Both the position numbers and the translations under genes were made by a program. From assembly GCA_964343835.1 (NCBI GenBank), contig CAYFKR010000014.1, positions 1-64,000 on the forward strand: a DNA stretch of 64,000 nucleotides. The letters are read 5' to 3'. Positions 28,896 through 37,435 of the stretch are shown here, one piece after another. The first letter of the stretch is position 1. Each line of letters starts with the position of its first letter. The stretch is from CALEMW01 sp964343835 (GTDB lineage: Bacteria; Krumholzibacteriota; Krumholzibacteriia; LZORAL124-64-63). The notes beneath the pieces were generated by a model, which saw nothing but the letters and a program-made list of their open reading frames with translations, had not been told where the DNA came from and did not search any database.

Positions 28896-29375
28896 ATGCG
28901 CCACCTCTTCGCCTTCCTTCTCGTCCTCGCTCTGGCCGGCACAGCCGCGGCCTGCAATCCCTACGTCATCACGTGCGACGGCCCCACGACGACCTATGGC
29001 ATGAACGCGAGCGCCTGGACCCCGCCGGCGACCCTGTGCGGCGATTCATTCCTGGCCTGCCACAACGTGCTCTTCGAGGTGACGTTGACCGCGACGTCGA
29101 CGCTCACCGCCAACATCGCGTTCCCCGGGGCGCACCCCGCCACGCAGATGACGCTGCTGGCCGACTGCCTCGGGAACGAGTGCATCGCCGCCACCGACGT
29201 GGCGGGGGCCATGTCCTGGTCCAACTGCCTGCCGCCGGGCACCTACTACCTGGTGGTCAGCGACCCGACCTGCCTGTTCTACACCTTCGATTTCAGTGTG
29301 ACGTGCGCGCCGTGCAGCGACCCGGTGGCCGCCGAGGCGCTGGAGTGGGGGTCGGTGAAGACGTTGTACCGGTAG
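28896..29375 (+). CDS. Secreted PPC-like beta-sandwich protein with LK-LYR tag
   Basis: 159 residues. An excellent site (CAGGAGAACGAC) precedes the ATG. The signal peptide (MRHLFAFLLVLALAGTAAAC) ends at a cysteine; AAAC is a poor lipobox, so ordinary cleavage is more likely. The mature part has about nine cysteines, likely disulfides, and strands ending PPGTYYLVVSDPTCLFYTFD, the pattern of bacterial pre-peptidase C-terminal (PPC) domains. The tail AEALEWGSVKTLYR-stop is the shared tag. AT-rich sequence with TATGAT about 50 bases upstream probably carries the promoter. It stands alone and is convergent with thyX. Confidence 0.75.
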   Translation: MRHLFAFLLVLALAGTAAACNPYVITCDGPTTTYGMNASAWTPPATLCGDSFLACHNVLFEVTLTATSTLTANIAFPGAHPATQMTLLADCLGNECIAATDVAGAMSWSNCLPPGTYYLVVSDPTCLFYTFDFSVTCAPCSDPVAAEALEWGSVKTLYR

Positions 29376-29386
29376 GTGGAATAGGG

Positions 29387-29411
29387 AGCGGCGGCCTGGG
29401 GGGCCGCCGCT
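29387..29411. terminator. Bidirectional terminator
   Basis: Ten-bp stem AGCGGCGGCC (29387-29396) / GGCCGCCGCT (29402-29411) between the convergent tagged protein and thyX. Confidence 0.75.
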
Positions 29412-29415
29412 TCGA

Positions 29416-30348
29416 TCAGGCTTCGAGCCAGGGTGCCGTCAATCCCAACCCCTCCAGCTTCTCCTCGCACTCCGCCCGCTCCCGATGCCTCTTCAGCGCA
29501 CCCTCGGCGTCGCGCTCCAGCCACCCGGCATTCTCCGCGACGGCCGTCGCGCCGTCAGCATCGCCACGCCCCAGCGCCGCCAGCACACCGGTCTCGATGC
29601 GCGTCAGCGACGTCGCGCCCATCCGGTAGTCCAGGAACGCCTCCCACGTATGCGGCACCCACTTCGAGACGATCTGCTCGCCGATGATCACGGCGTAGTC
29701 GCGGATTTCCTTCTGGGCGTGGGGGTCCATGCGCAGGGCGAGGAAGTGGAGCAGGTTGTGGAGGTCGATCTTCCAGTAGGCCTCGGTGTAGGTGGACAGG
29801 GGCAGGTCCTTGCGGGCCTGTTCGCGGGCCACGCCGGCCTCGACCTTCTCGTTGTAGACCCGGTGGGCCAGGTCGTGGACTTCCTGCTCGCTGGCGGTGA
29901 ACGTGGCGCCGGTCTCCGTGTCGAAGAAGCCGGAGCTGCCCTGCTTGTTGTTCTTCGCCTGTCCGCGCCATTCGTCGGGAGCGGTCTTCTGACCGGTGTT
30001 CGTGACGATGGAATACCGTGAACTCACCTCGTTCACCGAAGCCGTCCGATGCCGGATCCACTGCCTCCACGCATCCATGGGCACGCGCACGTGCAGCTTC
30101 AGCTCGCACATCTCGAAGGGCGTGGTGTGGCGGTGGCGCAGGAGGTAGCGGATCAGGCCGCGGTCCTGGCTGACCTTCTTGGTGCCGGCGCCGTAGGACA
30201 CGCGGGCGGCCTGCACGATGGACTCGTCGTTGCCCATGTAGTCCACCAGACGGACGAAGCCGTCGTCGAGGACGGGGAAGGCCTTGCCCAGCAACTTGTC
30301 GAGCTCGGGGGCGGCGGGGCGGCTCAGCTGTTCAGCTTGGGGCTTCAT
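29416..30348 (-). CDS. thyX: FAD-dependent thymidylate synthase
   Basis: 310 residues. Makes dTMP from dUMP with methylene-tetrahydrofolate and FADH2. The ThyX motif R-H-R-x7-S is R99-H100-R101...S109 (RHRTASVNEVSSRYS). RHRHTTPFEMCELKLHVRVP and LHNLLHFLALRMDPHAQ are typical. The protein is longer than the usual 220-250 residues, with an insert after SIVTNTG (about 30 residues) and a C-terminal extension of some 45. The start at 30348 overlaps the hutU stop (ATGA), so it is coupled to an amino-acid catabolic gene of no obvious related function. The open frame extends upstream, but only inside hutU. Confidence 0.95.
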   Translation of the reverse strand: MKPQAEQLSRPAAPELDKLLGKAFPVLDDGFVRLVDYMGNDESIVQAARVSYGAGTKKVSQDRGLIRYLLRHRHTTPFEMCELKLHVRVPMDAWRQWIRHRTASVNEVSSRYSIVTNTGQKTAPDEWRGQAKNNKQGSSGFFDTETGATFTASEQEVHDLAHRVYNEKVEAGVAREQARKDLPLSTYTEAYWKIDLHNLLHFLALRMDPHAQKEIRDYAVIIGEQIVSKWVPHTWEAFLDYRMGATSLTRIETGVLAALGRGDADGATAVAENAGWLERDAEGALKRHRERAECEEKLEGLGLTAPWLEA

Positions 30349-32384
30349 GCGTCCTCCGGTGCGAAGGCCTTGGTGATGGACTGGTCCAGCAGGTCGTCGT
30401 CGGCGTGCTCGGGCATGGTGACCGTCAGCAGCGGCTCGCGCTCCATGGCCCTGGCGATGGCGAACTCGGCCCCCTCGTTGCGGGCCCAGGCCCGCCGCGC
30501 GATGCCGTTGTTCACGTCCCAGTTGAGCATCAACTCGAGGCGGCGGCCGGCGTCGGCGGTGCCGTCGAGGACCATGCCGAAACCGCCGTTGATCACTTCG
30601 CCCCAGCCCACGCCGCCGCCGTTGTGCAGCGAGATCCAGGTGGCGCCGCGGCAGGCGTCGCCGGCGAAGTTGTGGACGGCCATGTCGGCGGTCCACATCG
30701 AGCCGTCGCGGATGTTGGCGGTCTCGCGGTAGGGGGAATCGGTGCCCGACACGTCGTGATGGTCGCGGCCGATCACGATGGGAGCCGAGATGCGCCCGTC
30801 GGCCACGGCCTCATTGAAGGCGCGGGCGATGGCGCGGCGGCCCTGCTCGTCGCTGTAGAGGATGCGGGCCTGGGAACCCACCACCAGCTTGTTGCGCTGG
30901 GCCTCCTCGATCCACTTCAGGTTGTCCAGGTACTGCTGGCGCGTCTCCTCCGGCGCGTCGGCGGCCAGGCCGCGGATCACGTCGGCGGCGATGCCGTCGC
31001 TGGCCTCGAGGTCCGCCGCATCGGCGCTGCAGCACACCCAGCGGAAGGGGCCGAACCCGTAGTCGAAGCACATGGGGCCCATGATGTCCTCCACGTACGA
31101 CGGGTAGCGGAACGAGCCGTCCTCGGCCATCACGTCGGCGCCGGCGCGGCTGGCCTCCAGCAGGAAGGCGTTGCCGTAGTCCCAGAAGTGCATGCCGCGT
31201 TCGCAGAGCGTGTTGACCGCGGCCACGTGGCGGCGCAGCGACGCGTGGACCTCGTCGCGGAAGGCGTCGGGGTCGTCGGCCATCATGGCGTTGGATTCGT
31301 CGAGGGTCAGGCCGGCGGGGTAGTAGCCGCCGGTGAACGGGATGTGCAGGCTGGTCTGGTCGCTGCCCAGGTCCACCGGCACCTCGTCCTCCACCATGCG
31401 CTCCAACAGGTCGACGACGTTGCCCTGGTAGGCGATGGACACGGCCTCGCCCGCGGCCCGGGCCTGCTCCACGCGGCCGATCACGCGGTCCAGGTCGTCG
31501 GACAGCTCGTCCACCCAGCCCTGGGCGTGGCGCTTCTCCGCGGCCTCGGGGTTCACTTCCGCCACCACGCACACGGCGCCGGCGATGACCGCCGCCTTGG
31601 CCTGTGCGCCGCTCATGCCGCCGAGCCCGGCGGTCACGAACACCTTGCCCGACAGGTCCGAGGAATCGAGGTACAGCCGCCCCGCGTTCATCACCGTGAT
31701 GGCGGTGCCGTGCACGATGCCCTGGGGCCCGATGTACATGTAGCTGCCCGCGGTCATCTGACCGTAGCTGGTCACGCCGAGGGCGGCCATGCGGGTGTAG
31801 TCGTCGGGGGAGGAGTGGTTGGGGATCATCATGCCGTTGGTCACGATGACCCGTGGCGCGTCCGGGTGAGACGGGAACAGACCCATCGGATGACCCGAGT
31901 ACATCACCAGCGTCTGGTCCTCGGTCATGCGGCTCAGGTAGCTCATGGCCAGCAGGTACTGGGCCCAGTTCTGGAAGACGGCGCCGTTGCCGCCGTAGGT
32001 CACCAGCTCGTAGGGGTGCTGGGCCACCGCAGGATCCAGGTTGTTGTGGATCATGTGCATGATGGCCGCGGCCTGGGGCGTTTCGGCGGGATACTCGTCC
32101 AGGGGGCGCGCCGTCATGTCGTAGGTCGGCCGGAATCGGTGCATGTAGATCCTGCCGTGCTCGGCCAGCTCCGCCGCGAACTCGGGCGCCAGCTCGGCAT
32201 GCCACGACTCGGGGAAGTAGCGCAGGGCGTTGCGCAGGGCCAGGCGCTTCTCCGCGTCGTCCAGGAGCATGGGACGGCGGGGCGCGCGGCTGATCGCGGG
32301 ATCGAAGGGGGGCATGGCGGGCATCTCGGCGGGGATGCCCTGACGGATCTGCTGACGGAACGCGTCGGCGGTCACGGGGGCCAC
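30345..32384 (-). CDS. hutU: Urocanate hydratase
   Basis: 679 residues. Converts urocanate to 4-imidazolone-5-propionate with tightly bound NAD+ in histidine breakdown. Family blocks are TYGGNGAVFQNWAQYLL, MYSGHPMGLFPSHPDAPRV, MTAGSYMYIGPQGIVHGT, FVTAGLGGMSGAQAKAA, and the catalytic-site FGPFRWVCCSADAAD; later IGRDHHDVSGTDSPYRET and ISLHNGGGVGWGEVINGGF. Length fits the long form rather than the ~555-residue enterobacterial enzyme. No other hut genes lie in the window. It is the first gene of a two-gene unit with thyX. A TACATT -10-like element lies upstream near 32437-32442 on the minus strand, without a clear -35. Confidence 0.95.
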   Translation of the reverse strand: MAPVTADAFRQQIRQGIPAEMPAMPPFDPAISRAPRRPMLLDDAEKRLALRNALRYFPESWHAELAPEFAAELAEHGRIYMHRFRPTYDMTARPLDEYPAETPQAAAIMHMIHNNLDPAVAQHPYELVTYGGNGAVFQNWAQYLLAMSYLSRMTEDQTLVMYSGHPMGLFPSHPDAPRVIVTNGMMIPNHSSPDDYTRMAALGVTSYGQMTAGSYMYIGPQGIVHGTAITVMNAGRLYLDSSDLSGKVFVTAGLGGMSGAQAKAAVIAGAVCVVAEVNPEAAEKRHAQGWVDELSDDLDRVIGRVEQARAAGEAVSIAYQGNVVDLLERMVEDEVPVDLGSDQTSLHIPFTGGYYPAGLTLDESNAMMADDPDAFRDEVHASLRRHVAAVNTLCERGMHFWDYGNAFLLEASRAGADVMAEDGSFRYPSYVEDIMGPMCFDYGFGPFRWVCCSADAADLEASDGIAADVIRGLAADAPEETRQQYLDNLKWIEEAQRNKLVVGSQARILYSDEQGRRAIARAFNEAVADGRISAPIVIGRDHHDVSGTDSPYRETANIRDGSMWTADMAVHNFAGDACRGATWISLHNGGGVGWGEVINGGFGMVLDGTADAGRRLELMLNWDVNNGIARRAWARNEGAEFAIARAMEREPLLTVTMPEHADDDLLDQSITKAFAPEDA

Positions 32385-32449
32385 GAGGGCGACCTCCTAC
32401 AGGGGTGGATGGGAGCTCCGCGAGCTGTGGAGGTGGGAATGTAGCACAT

Positions 32450-32477
32450 GGGCCGCCCGTAGGGAAACGGGCGGCCC
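32450..32477 (-). terminator. Hairpin terminator
   Basis: Eleven-bp stem GGGCCGCCCGT (32450-32460) / ACGGGCGGCCC (32467-32477), directly after the stop of the tagged gene at 32486. Confidence 0.7.
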
Positions 32478-32485
32478 GGGGGAGA

Positions 32486-33073
32486 TTAGCGGTAGAGGGC
32501 TTTCAGGGTGCCGAAGGTGGCGTCGTCGCCGGAAAGGGGATGGCACTGCTCAGGTGGCGCGATGAAAGCGCTGGGCCGACCAGGCCCTTCCGGAGGGAAC
32601 GGCATGAAGACGTGAGCATCGTTCGGCACGATCCAGCCCGGTGCCCAGTATCGGGGTGGCGTGTTCTCGTCGATGCCGGAGATCTGGAATTCAATCACGT
32701 CCGTAGGGGACTGAACGAACCCGGTCCATGTTGCGAGAACCACGACAGGAGCAGCAGGCAGTGCGGGGCCCGGGCCGCAATGGAGGATCATCGGATTGTC
32801 GATGCTGATAGGGCAGAATGCACTGAACCACTGGGGCGCGACAGGATTGCCGATGACCTCGAGGGAGGCCTCCCAGGAGTCGATACCGTCTGGATTCGAC
32901 ATGTTGGTCAACAGGAGGTAGGCGGTCACGCTCTCGAATGGGGCCATGGTGGAGTAGCACACTTCAGTGCCCCCCATATCGAAGTAGATGCCCATTCCGT
33001 CGGGTTCGGGATCGAGCTGCGCGGACGCGACGGAAACGAGTGCGAGGGCCATCAGCAGTATCATGGTCTTCAT
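32486..33073 (-). CDS. Secreted protein, four-copy family, LK-LYR tag
   Basis: 195 residues. It has a signal peptide (MKTMILLMALALVSVASAQ), then LDPEPDGMGIYFDMGGTEVC, TMAPFESVTAYLLLTNMS, GIDSWEASLEV, VVVLATWTGFVQSPTDVIEF. It is closest to the adjacent upstream copy (33095) and to 22979. Cysteines at the first block and in PPEQCHPL are shared with those copies, suggesting a disulfide. The tail GDDATFGTLKALYR-stop is the shared tag. It follows the 33095 gene by 21 bases on the same strand, so the two are a tandem duplication and likely co-transcribed. Function unknown; presumably surface or secreted. Confidence 0.78.
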   Translation of the reverse strand: MKTMILLMALALVSVASAQLDPEPDGMGIYFDMGGTEVCYSTMAPFESVTAYLLLTNMSNPDGIDSWEASLEVIGNPVAPQWFSAFCPISIDNPMILHCGPGPALPAAPVVVLATWTGFVQSPTDVIEFQISGIDENTPPRYWAPGWIVPNDAHVFMPFPPEGPGRPSAFIAPPEQCHPLSGDDATFGTLKALYR

Positions 33074-33094
33074 GGGCGTCTCCCGCCATTGGAT

Positions 33095-33688
33095 TCAGCG
33101 ATACAGGCTCTTAAGCGACGTGAACGTCACTTCCTCGTCGGCCAGCGGCAGACACACCGCATCCGGCGCGATCATGGCGCACGGCCCGCCCGGTCCGAAC
33201 GGCGTCGGGACCTGGCACATGATCGGATCCATGGCGCCGGGGCACGCGTAATAGGGGCCCTCGCCGGACTGGAGACCCTCCACACGGAATTCGATCACGT
33301 CGTCGGGGCTCGCCACGAAGCCGTTCCACGTGGCCAGCACGGCGATGGGGCTCGTGGGCAGCACGGGAATGAGAGTGCTGATGCCGACCTGGAAGATCTC
33401 GGGATCGGGGTTCACGTCCATCGACGGCGTGGGCAGGCCCCAGGCCGGCGAGACCGGCGAGTCTCCTTCGTGGCGCACGACGGCTTCCCATCCCGAGATG
33501 TCCATGCAGGTGGGATTGGTGAGGCAGAGATAGGCGAACACTGATTCGAAGGGTGCGGACGTGGAGCGGCAGAACTGGGTGGCGCCCTCGTCGAAGTAGA
33601 TTCCCAGGGTGTCGGGCGTCGGATCGATCTGCCCGAAGGACGATGCTGCGGCGAGGAGGAGGGCGGCCAGGATCAGAACGGTCCTCAT
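33095..33688 (-). CDS. Secreted protein, four-copy family, LK-LYR tag
   Basis: 197 residues. It has a signal peptide (MRTVLILAALLLAAASSFGQ), then IDPTPDTLGIYFDEGATQFC, TSAPFESVFAYLCLTN, DISGWEAVVRH, the FQVGISTLIP stretch also found in the copy at 22979 (FQVGIGVAPA), and IAVLATWNGFVASPDDVIEF. Cysteines correspond to the other two close copies. The tail DEEVTFTSLKSLYR-stop is the shared tag. First gene of a tandem pair; its control region, shared with the divergent peptidase gene, holds three phased TTGAMCC repeats. Function unknown. Confidence 0.78.
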   Translation of the reverse strand: MRTVLILAALLLAAASSFGQIDPTPDTLGIYFDEGATQFCRSTSAPFESVFAYLCLTNPTCMDISGWEAVVRHEGDSPVSPAWGLPTPSMDVNPDPEIFQVGISTLIPVLPTSPIAVLATWNGFVASPDDVIEFRVEGLQSGEGPYYACPGAMDPIMCQVPTPFGPGGPCAMIAPDAVCLPLADEEVTFTSLKSLYR

Positions 33689-33725
33689 GATGCGATCCTT
33701 TCGACGATATGTGAACTCGGATGAT

Positions 33726-33773
33726 TTGAACCCACTCTATCACAACTTGAACCGCCCTGACCACTCTTGACCC
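33726..33773. promoter_or_regulatory. Three direct repeats, possible regulator binding sites
   Basis: TTGAACC (33726-33732), TTGAACC (33747-33753) and TTGACCC (33767-33773) at 21- and 20-base steps, about two helical turns, between divergent start codons at 33688 and 33822. Confidence 0.4.
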
Positions 33774-33821
33774 GTCACCCTGCCCGATGCCACCATGCTC
33801 CCTTCAACCTGGGAGGTTTCC

Positions 33822-35081
33822 ATGCGCCGCATCCTGTTCGCCCTGCTCGCCCTCGTGACCGTCGCCGCAGCCGCACCCAAGGACGGCCCCGCGTACCGCG
33901 ACCCCAACGAATACCCCGTCCTCGACGAGATCCGCGCCCGCCGCGCTGCCATGGCCGCGGAGCGGGACTCGCTGAAGCAGATCGTCCGCGATCGCCAGGA
34001 CATCGAGAGCCTGGCCGCCGAGGCCGCCGAGCGGTCCCTGCGGGTGGACTGGTCGCGCATCGACCGTCCCGACGGCCCCGACGATTTCGACCTGGTGCTG
34101 CCCCACCTGCCGCCCACGCCCCAGTTCATGACGGGCACCTGCTGGTCGTTCGCCGGCACGTCGCTGATGGAGTCGGAGACCATGCGCCTGACGGGCCGCG
34201 AGGTGAAGCTCTCGGAAATGTGGACGGTGTACTGGGAGTACGTGCTGAAGGTGCGACGCTGGGTGCGGGAGTACGGCGAGTCGCTGGTGTCCACCGGATC
34301 CCAGAGCGACGGGCTGCTGGAGGTCTACACCGAGTTCGGCGCCGTGCCCCGCGACGCCTACCCGGGCGTGCTCTTCGCCGACGGCCGCCACGACCACGCC
34401 GCGCTCCACGCCGACGTCACCGCCTGGCTGGACCTCTGCCGCGAGCGCGAGATCTGGGACGAGGAACACGTGATCACCGTGCTGCGCCTGATCCTGGACC
34501 GCCACCTGGGCGCGCCGCCGGAGGCCTTCGCCTACGACGGCAGCGAGTGGACGCCCCACACCTTCCGCGCCGACTACCTGGGCCTCGACCCCGCCGACTA
34601 CGTGGGCCTGGTCTCGCGCATGGACACGCCCTTCGGCAAGCAGTGCCTGCTGGACGTGCCGGACAACTGGCGCCGGTCGGAGCAGTACTGGAACGTGCCC
34701 ATCGACGACTTCGCCGACGTGCTGGAGAAGGCCCTGAAGTCCGGCTACACCTGCGTGGTGGGCGGCGACAACTCCGAGCCCGGCATGGACGGGCAGTTCG
34801 ACGCCGCCATCGTGCCGAGCTGGGACATCCCCGCCGACGCCATCAATCAGGGCGCACGGGAACACCGCATCGTCAACGGCCAGACCACCGACGACCACGG
34901 CCTTCACGTGGTGGGGCGCACGAAGGAGGGCGGCGCGTGGTGGTACCTGATCAAGGATTCGAACCGCTCGTCGCGGCTCGGGGAGCATGAGGGCTACTAC
35001 TTCTGGCGCGAGGAATACCCGAAGCTGAAGATGCTCACGATCCTGATCCACAGGGATGCGGTGGCGCACCTGCTGCCCTGA
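33822..35081 (+). CDS. Exported C1-like cysteine peptidase (PepC/bleomycin hydrolase type)
   Basis: 419 residues. It has a signal peptide (MRRILFALLALVTVAAAAP). The catalytic cysteine is C107 in FMTGTCWSFAGTSLMESET; the histidine lies in DDHGLHVVGR (H362, less likely H359) and the asparagine is N381 in LIKDSNRSS, giving the papain-type Cys-His-Asn order. Spacing and the helical insert between Cys and His fit the C1B (bleomycin hydrolase/aminopeptidase C) group, which is normally cytoplasmic, so export is unusual. Start chosen after GGGAGG and at the signal peptide. Ends at a strong terminator. It may supply peptides or amino acids from outside the cell. Confidence 0.8.
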   Translation: MRRILFALLALVTVAAAAPKDGPAYRDPNEYPVLDEIRARRAAMAAERDSLKQIVRDRQDIESLAAEAAERSLRVDWSRIDRPDGPDDFDLVLPHLPPTPQFMTGTCWSFAGTSLMESETMRLTGREVKLSEMWTVYWEYVLKVRRWVREYGESLVSTGSQSDGLLEVYTEFGAVPRDAYPGVLFADGRHDHAALHADVTAWLDLCREREIWDEEHVITVLRLILDRHLGAPPEAFAYDGSEWTPHTFRADYLGLDPADYVGLVSRMDTPFGKQCLLDVPDNWRRSEQYWNVPIDDFADVLEKALKSGYTCVVGGDNSEPGMDGQFDAAIVPSWDIPADAINQGAREHRIVNGQTTDDHGLHVVGRTKEGGAWWYLIKDSNRSSRLGEHEGYYFWREEYPKLKMLTILIHRDAVAHLLP

Positions 35082-35107
35082 TCCTGCCCCATCGACGGAT
35101 CGTTACG

Positions 35108-35138
35108 ACGGCCCTCCGCCAGCGCGGAGGGCCGTTTC
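35108..35138 (+). terminator. Rho-independent terminator
   Basis: Twelve-bp stem ACGGCCCTCCGC (35108-35119) / GCGGAGGGCCGT (35124-35135), then TTCGT; 26 bases after the peptidase stop. Confidence 0.8.
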
Positions 35139-35214
35139 GTGATGATTTCTGGATAAACATGAGTTATGATGTCCGGTATCAATTAGCGTCGATATCCATG
35201 CCTCGGGAGATTCC

Positions 35215-37428
35215 ATGACCCCGCACCGCCGCGCCTCGAACGCCGTCCTCGCTTCGGCCCTCGTCATCCTGTGCCTCGTCGGGTCCGTCGGCGCCGCCGA
35301 CTACGCCGTCCGCTGGGGCCACCCGTCGCCCCAGGGGCAGCCCATCTTCGGCCTGGCCTTCGCCGACGACCTGAACGGCTGGGCCGTGACCCGCGGCGGC
35401 GGTGTGCTGCGCAGCGTGGACGGAGCCGAGAGCTGGACGGTGATCGCACCGGCCGGGGCCTTCAGCGACGACCTGTACGACCTGGTCGTGCTCGGGGACG
35501 GTTCCCTGATCGTCGGCGGAGACTCCCTTTACCGCAGCGCCGACGGCGGCATGACCTGGCAAGCGCTCCCACACCCCGCGACCGGCACGTTCTTCGACCT
35601 GTGCCTGATCCCCGGCGGCGGCGTGTCGGCGGCCAGCCGGGACGGGGAGGTGGTCGTCTCGTTCGACGGCGGCGACAGCTGGAGTGCGGCCGGCCCCGGA
35701 GGCGGCGACATCCGCCAGCACCTGTGGATGGATTCCCTGCGGGGCTTCGCCGTGGGAGACGGCGTGAGCCATCGCACCCTGGACGGCGGCATGACCTGGA
35801 CCGAGGCCTTTCCGGCCTCGACGTTCGGCTGGAACACCATCGCGGCCGTGGACGACACGACCATCGTGGTCTACGAGGATTTCGCGTCGGCCGTGAGCAC
35901 GGATGCGGGGCAGACCTGGACGGTCGAGTCGGTGTTCTCCGCGCCCCTCTACCGCTACCGCCTGCTGGTTCTGGCGCCGGATCACTGGCTGCTGACCACC
36001 CACCTGGAGGGCGCCGAGATCTGGGAGACCACCGACGGCGGTCTGACCTGGACCGAGCACTATTTCGCCCGTGACCTCGGCTTCATGGCCATCGTGCAGC
36101 TGCCGTCGGGGCGGATCGTGTGCTCGGACGACATCGGCAACATCCGCTGGTCGGACGACCTGGGCGTGACCCTCCACCTCGGCACCGTGGACCATTCCCG
36201 CCCCCATGGCGGGATAGGCTCCGTGGACCTGATCTCTCACCGGGTCGACGGTGCGATCTTCGCCCTCTCCGACGCTTCCTCCTATCCGGACCCCGATCTC
36301 CTGCTCCGCAGTGACGACGGCGGCCTGACCTGGATGCCCGTGCCCCTGCCGCCCACCAACGGCGTCGACGGCATGGCCTGGCTCGATGCCGACACCGGCC
36401 TCGCCGCCGGCTACAATTCCATCGCCCGCACCACCGACGGCGGCGCTACCTGGACGCTCCTGGCCCTGGCGCCCGGCGGCCGCATCCGCAGCGTGGCCCT
36501 GCCCGCCGCCGACCGCTGGTTCTGCGCCGCCGCCAACGGTGGCACCGGCGACGCGGGCGGCGACATCCTCCGCAGCACCGACGGCGGCCTCACCTGGGCA
36601 CCCGCCGGCGGCGGCCTGCCCACGGGCACCATGAACTCCTGGCTCGTGGAGTTCGACGACGGGGGCCTGCTCGGATTCGCCAGCGGCTACATCGGCGACA
36701 TCAAGCGCACCTACCGCACCCTGGACGGCGGCGTGACCTGGAGCCTGGTCTCCGCGCTGGAGACCATCCAGGACGTGGCGTTCCCCGAGCCCGGCACGGT
36801 CGTGGCCGTCGGTGGCTTCTCGTCCTATCGCAGCACCGACGGCGGTGCGACCTGGACCTCGACGGCCCTGCCCCGGACCACGCGCGGCGTCGTCTTCGCG
36901 GATGCTTCGCGGGGGCTGGCCTGGGGATCCTCCGCCGCGTTCCTCGCCACCGAGGACGGCGGCCTCACCTGGGAGTCCGTCCCGACCCCGTTCCTCTCGC
37001 CGACCCCGCCCTGGGACACGTACAACCGCGTCGACGCCTGCGGCGTGTCGGACGAGGGCTGGATCGTGGGGGGATACGGCAACAGACTGGTGGTGCTGAA
37101 CGAGGTCTCGGCCACGGGGGTCGGGGCCGGTCACGGTGGTGGCGTGACCACGGCCGTGGTGATCGACGGGGCGACGCCCAACCCGTTCAACCCGATCACC
37201 GAGCTGCATTTCCGCACGTCGGTGGAGGGGACGGTCCGGGTGACCGTGCACGACCTCGCCGGCCGCGTGGTCCGCACCCTGTCCGATGGGCCCCGGCCTG
37301 CGGGCGACCATCGGATTACGTGGCGCGGTGTCGACGACGCGGGCCGCCCGGTCGCGGCCGGCGTCTACCTGGCGAACGTCCGCGGGGGCGGCGGTGCGGC
37401 CACGGCCAAGCTCGTGCTCGTGAAGTAG
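35215..37428 (+). CDS. Secreted Asp-box (YCF48/BNR-like) propeller protein with FlgD-like C-terminal domain
   Basis: 737 residues. A signal peptide (cut near SVGAAD) is followed by about twelve Asp-box repeats of the form S/T-x-DGG-x-TW (RSADGGMTW, RTLDGGMTW, ETTDGGLTW, RSDDGGLTW, RTTDGGATW, RSTDGGLTW, RTLDGGVTW, RSTDGGATW, ATEDGGLTW and others), spread over residues ~60-590. These mark a YCF48/sialidase-type multi-bladed propeller. The last ~90 residues start ATPNPFNPITELHFRTSVEG and end TAKLVLVK, the FlgD-like sorting domain. No catalytic sialidase Arg triad can be pointed to, so a binding role is more likely. A TATGAT element lies about 45 bases upstream. Confidence 0.85.
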   Translation: MTPHRRASNAVLASALVILCLVGSVGAADYAVRWGHPSPQGQPIFGLAFADDLNGWAVTRGGGVLRSVDGAESWTVIAPAGAFSDDLYDLVVLGDGSLIVGGDSLYRSADGGMTWQALPHPATGTFFDLCLIPGGGVSAASRDGEVVVSFDGGDSWSAAGPGGGDIRQHLWMDSLRGFAVGDGVSHRTLDGGMTWTEAFPASTFGWNTIAAVDDTTIVVYEDFASAVSTDAGQTWTVESVFSAPLYRYRLLVLAPDHWLLTTHLEGAEIWETTDGGLTWTEHYFARDLGFMAIVQLPSGRIVCSDDIGNIRWSDDLGVTLHLGTVDHSRPHGGIGSVDLISHRVDGAIFALSDASSYPDPDLLLRSDDGGLTWMPVPLPPTNGVDGMAWLDADTGLAAGYNSIARTTDGGATWTLLALAPGGRIRSVALPAADRWFCAAANGGTGDAGGDILRSTDGGLTWAPAGGGLPTGTMNSWLVEFDDGGLLGFASGYIGDIKRTYRTLDGGVTWSLVSALETIQDVAFPEPGTVVAVGGFSSYRSTDGGATWTSTALPRTTRGVVFADASRGLAWGSSAAFLATEDGGLTWESVPTPFLSPTPPWDTYNRVDACGVSDEGWIVGGYGNRLVVLNEVSATGVGAGHGGGVTTAVVIDGATPNPFNPITELHFRTSVEGTVRVTVHDLAGRVVRTLSDGPRPAGDHRITWRGVDDAGRPVAAGVYLANVRGGGGAATAKLVLVK

Positions 37429-37435
37429 AGGGAGC

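Noticed and set aside
30345..32384. Full histidine-degradation operon
   Set aside because: Only hutU is present; its overlapping partner is thyX, and no hutH, hutI or hutG lies in the window.
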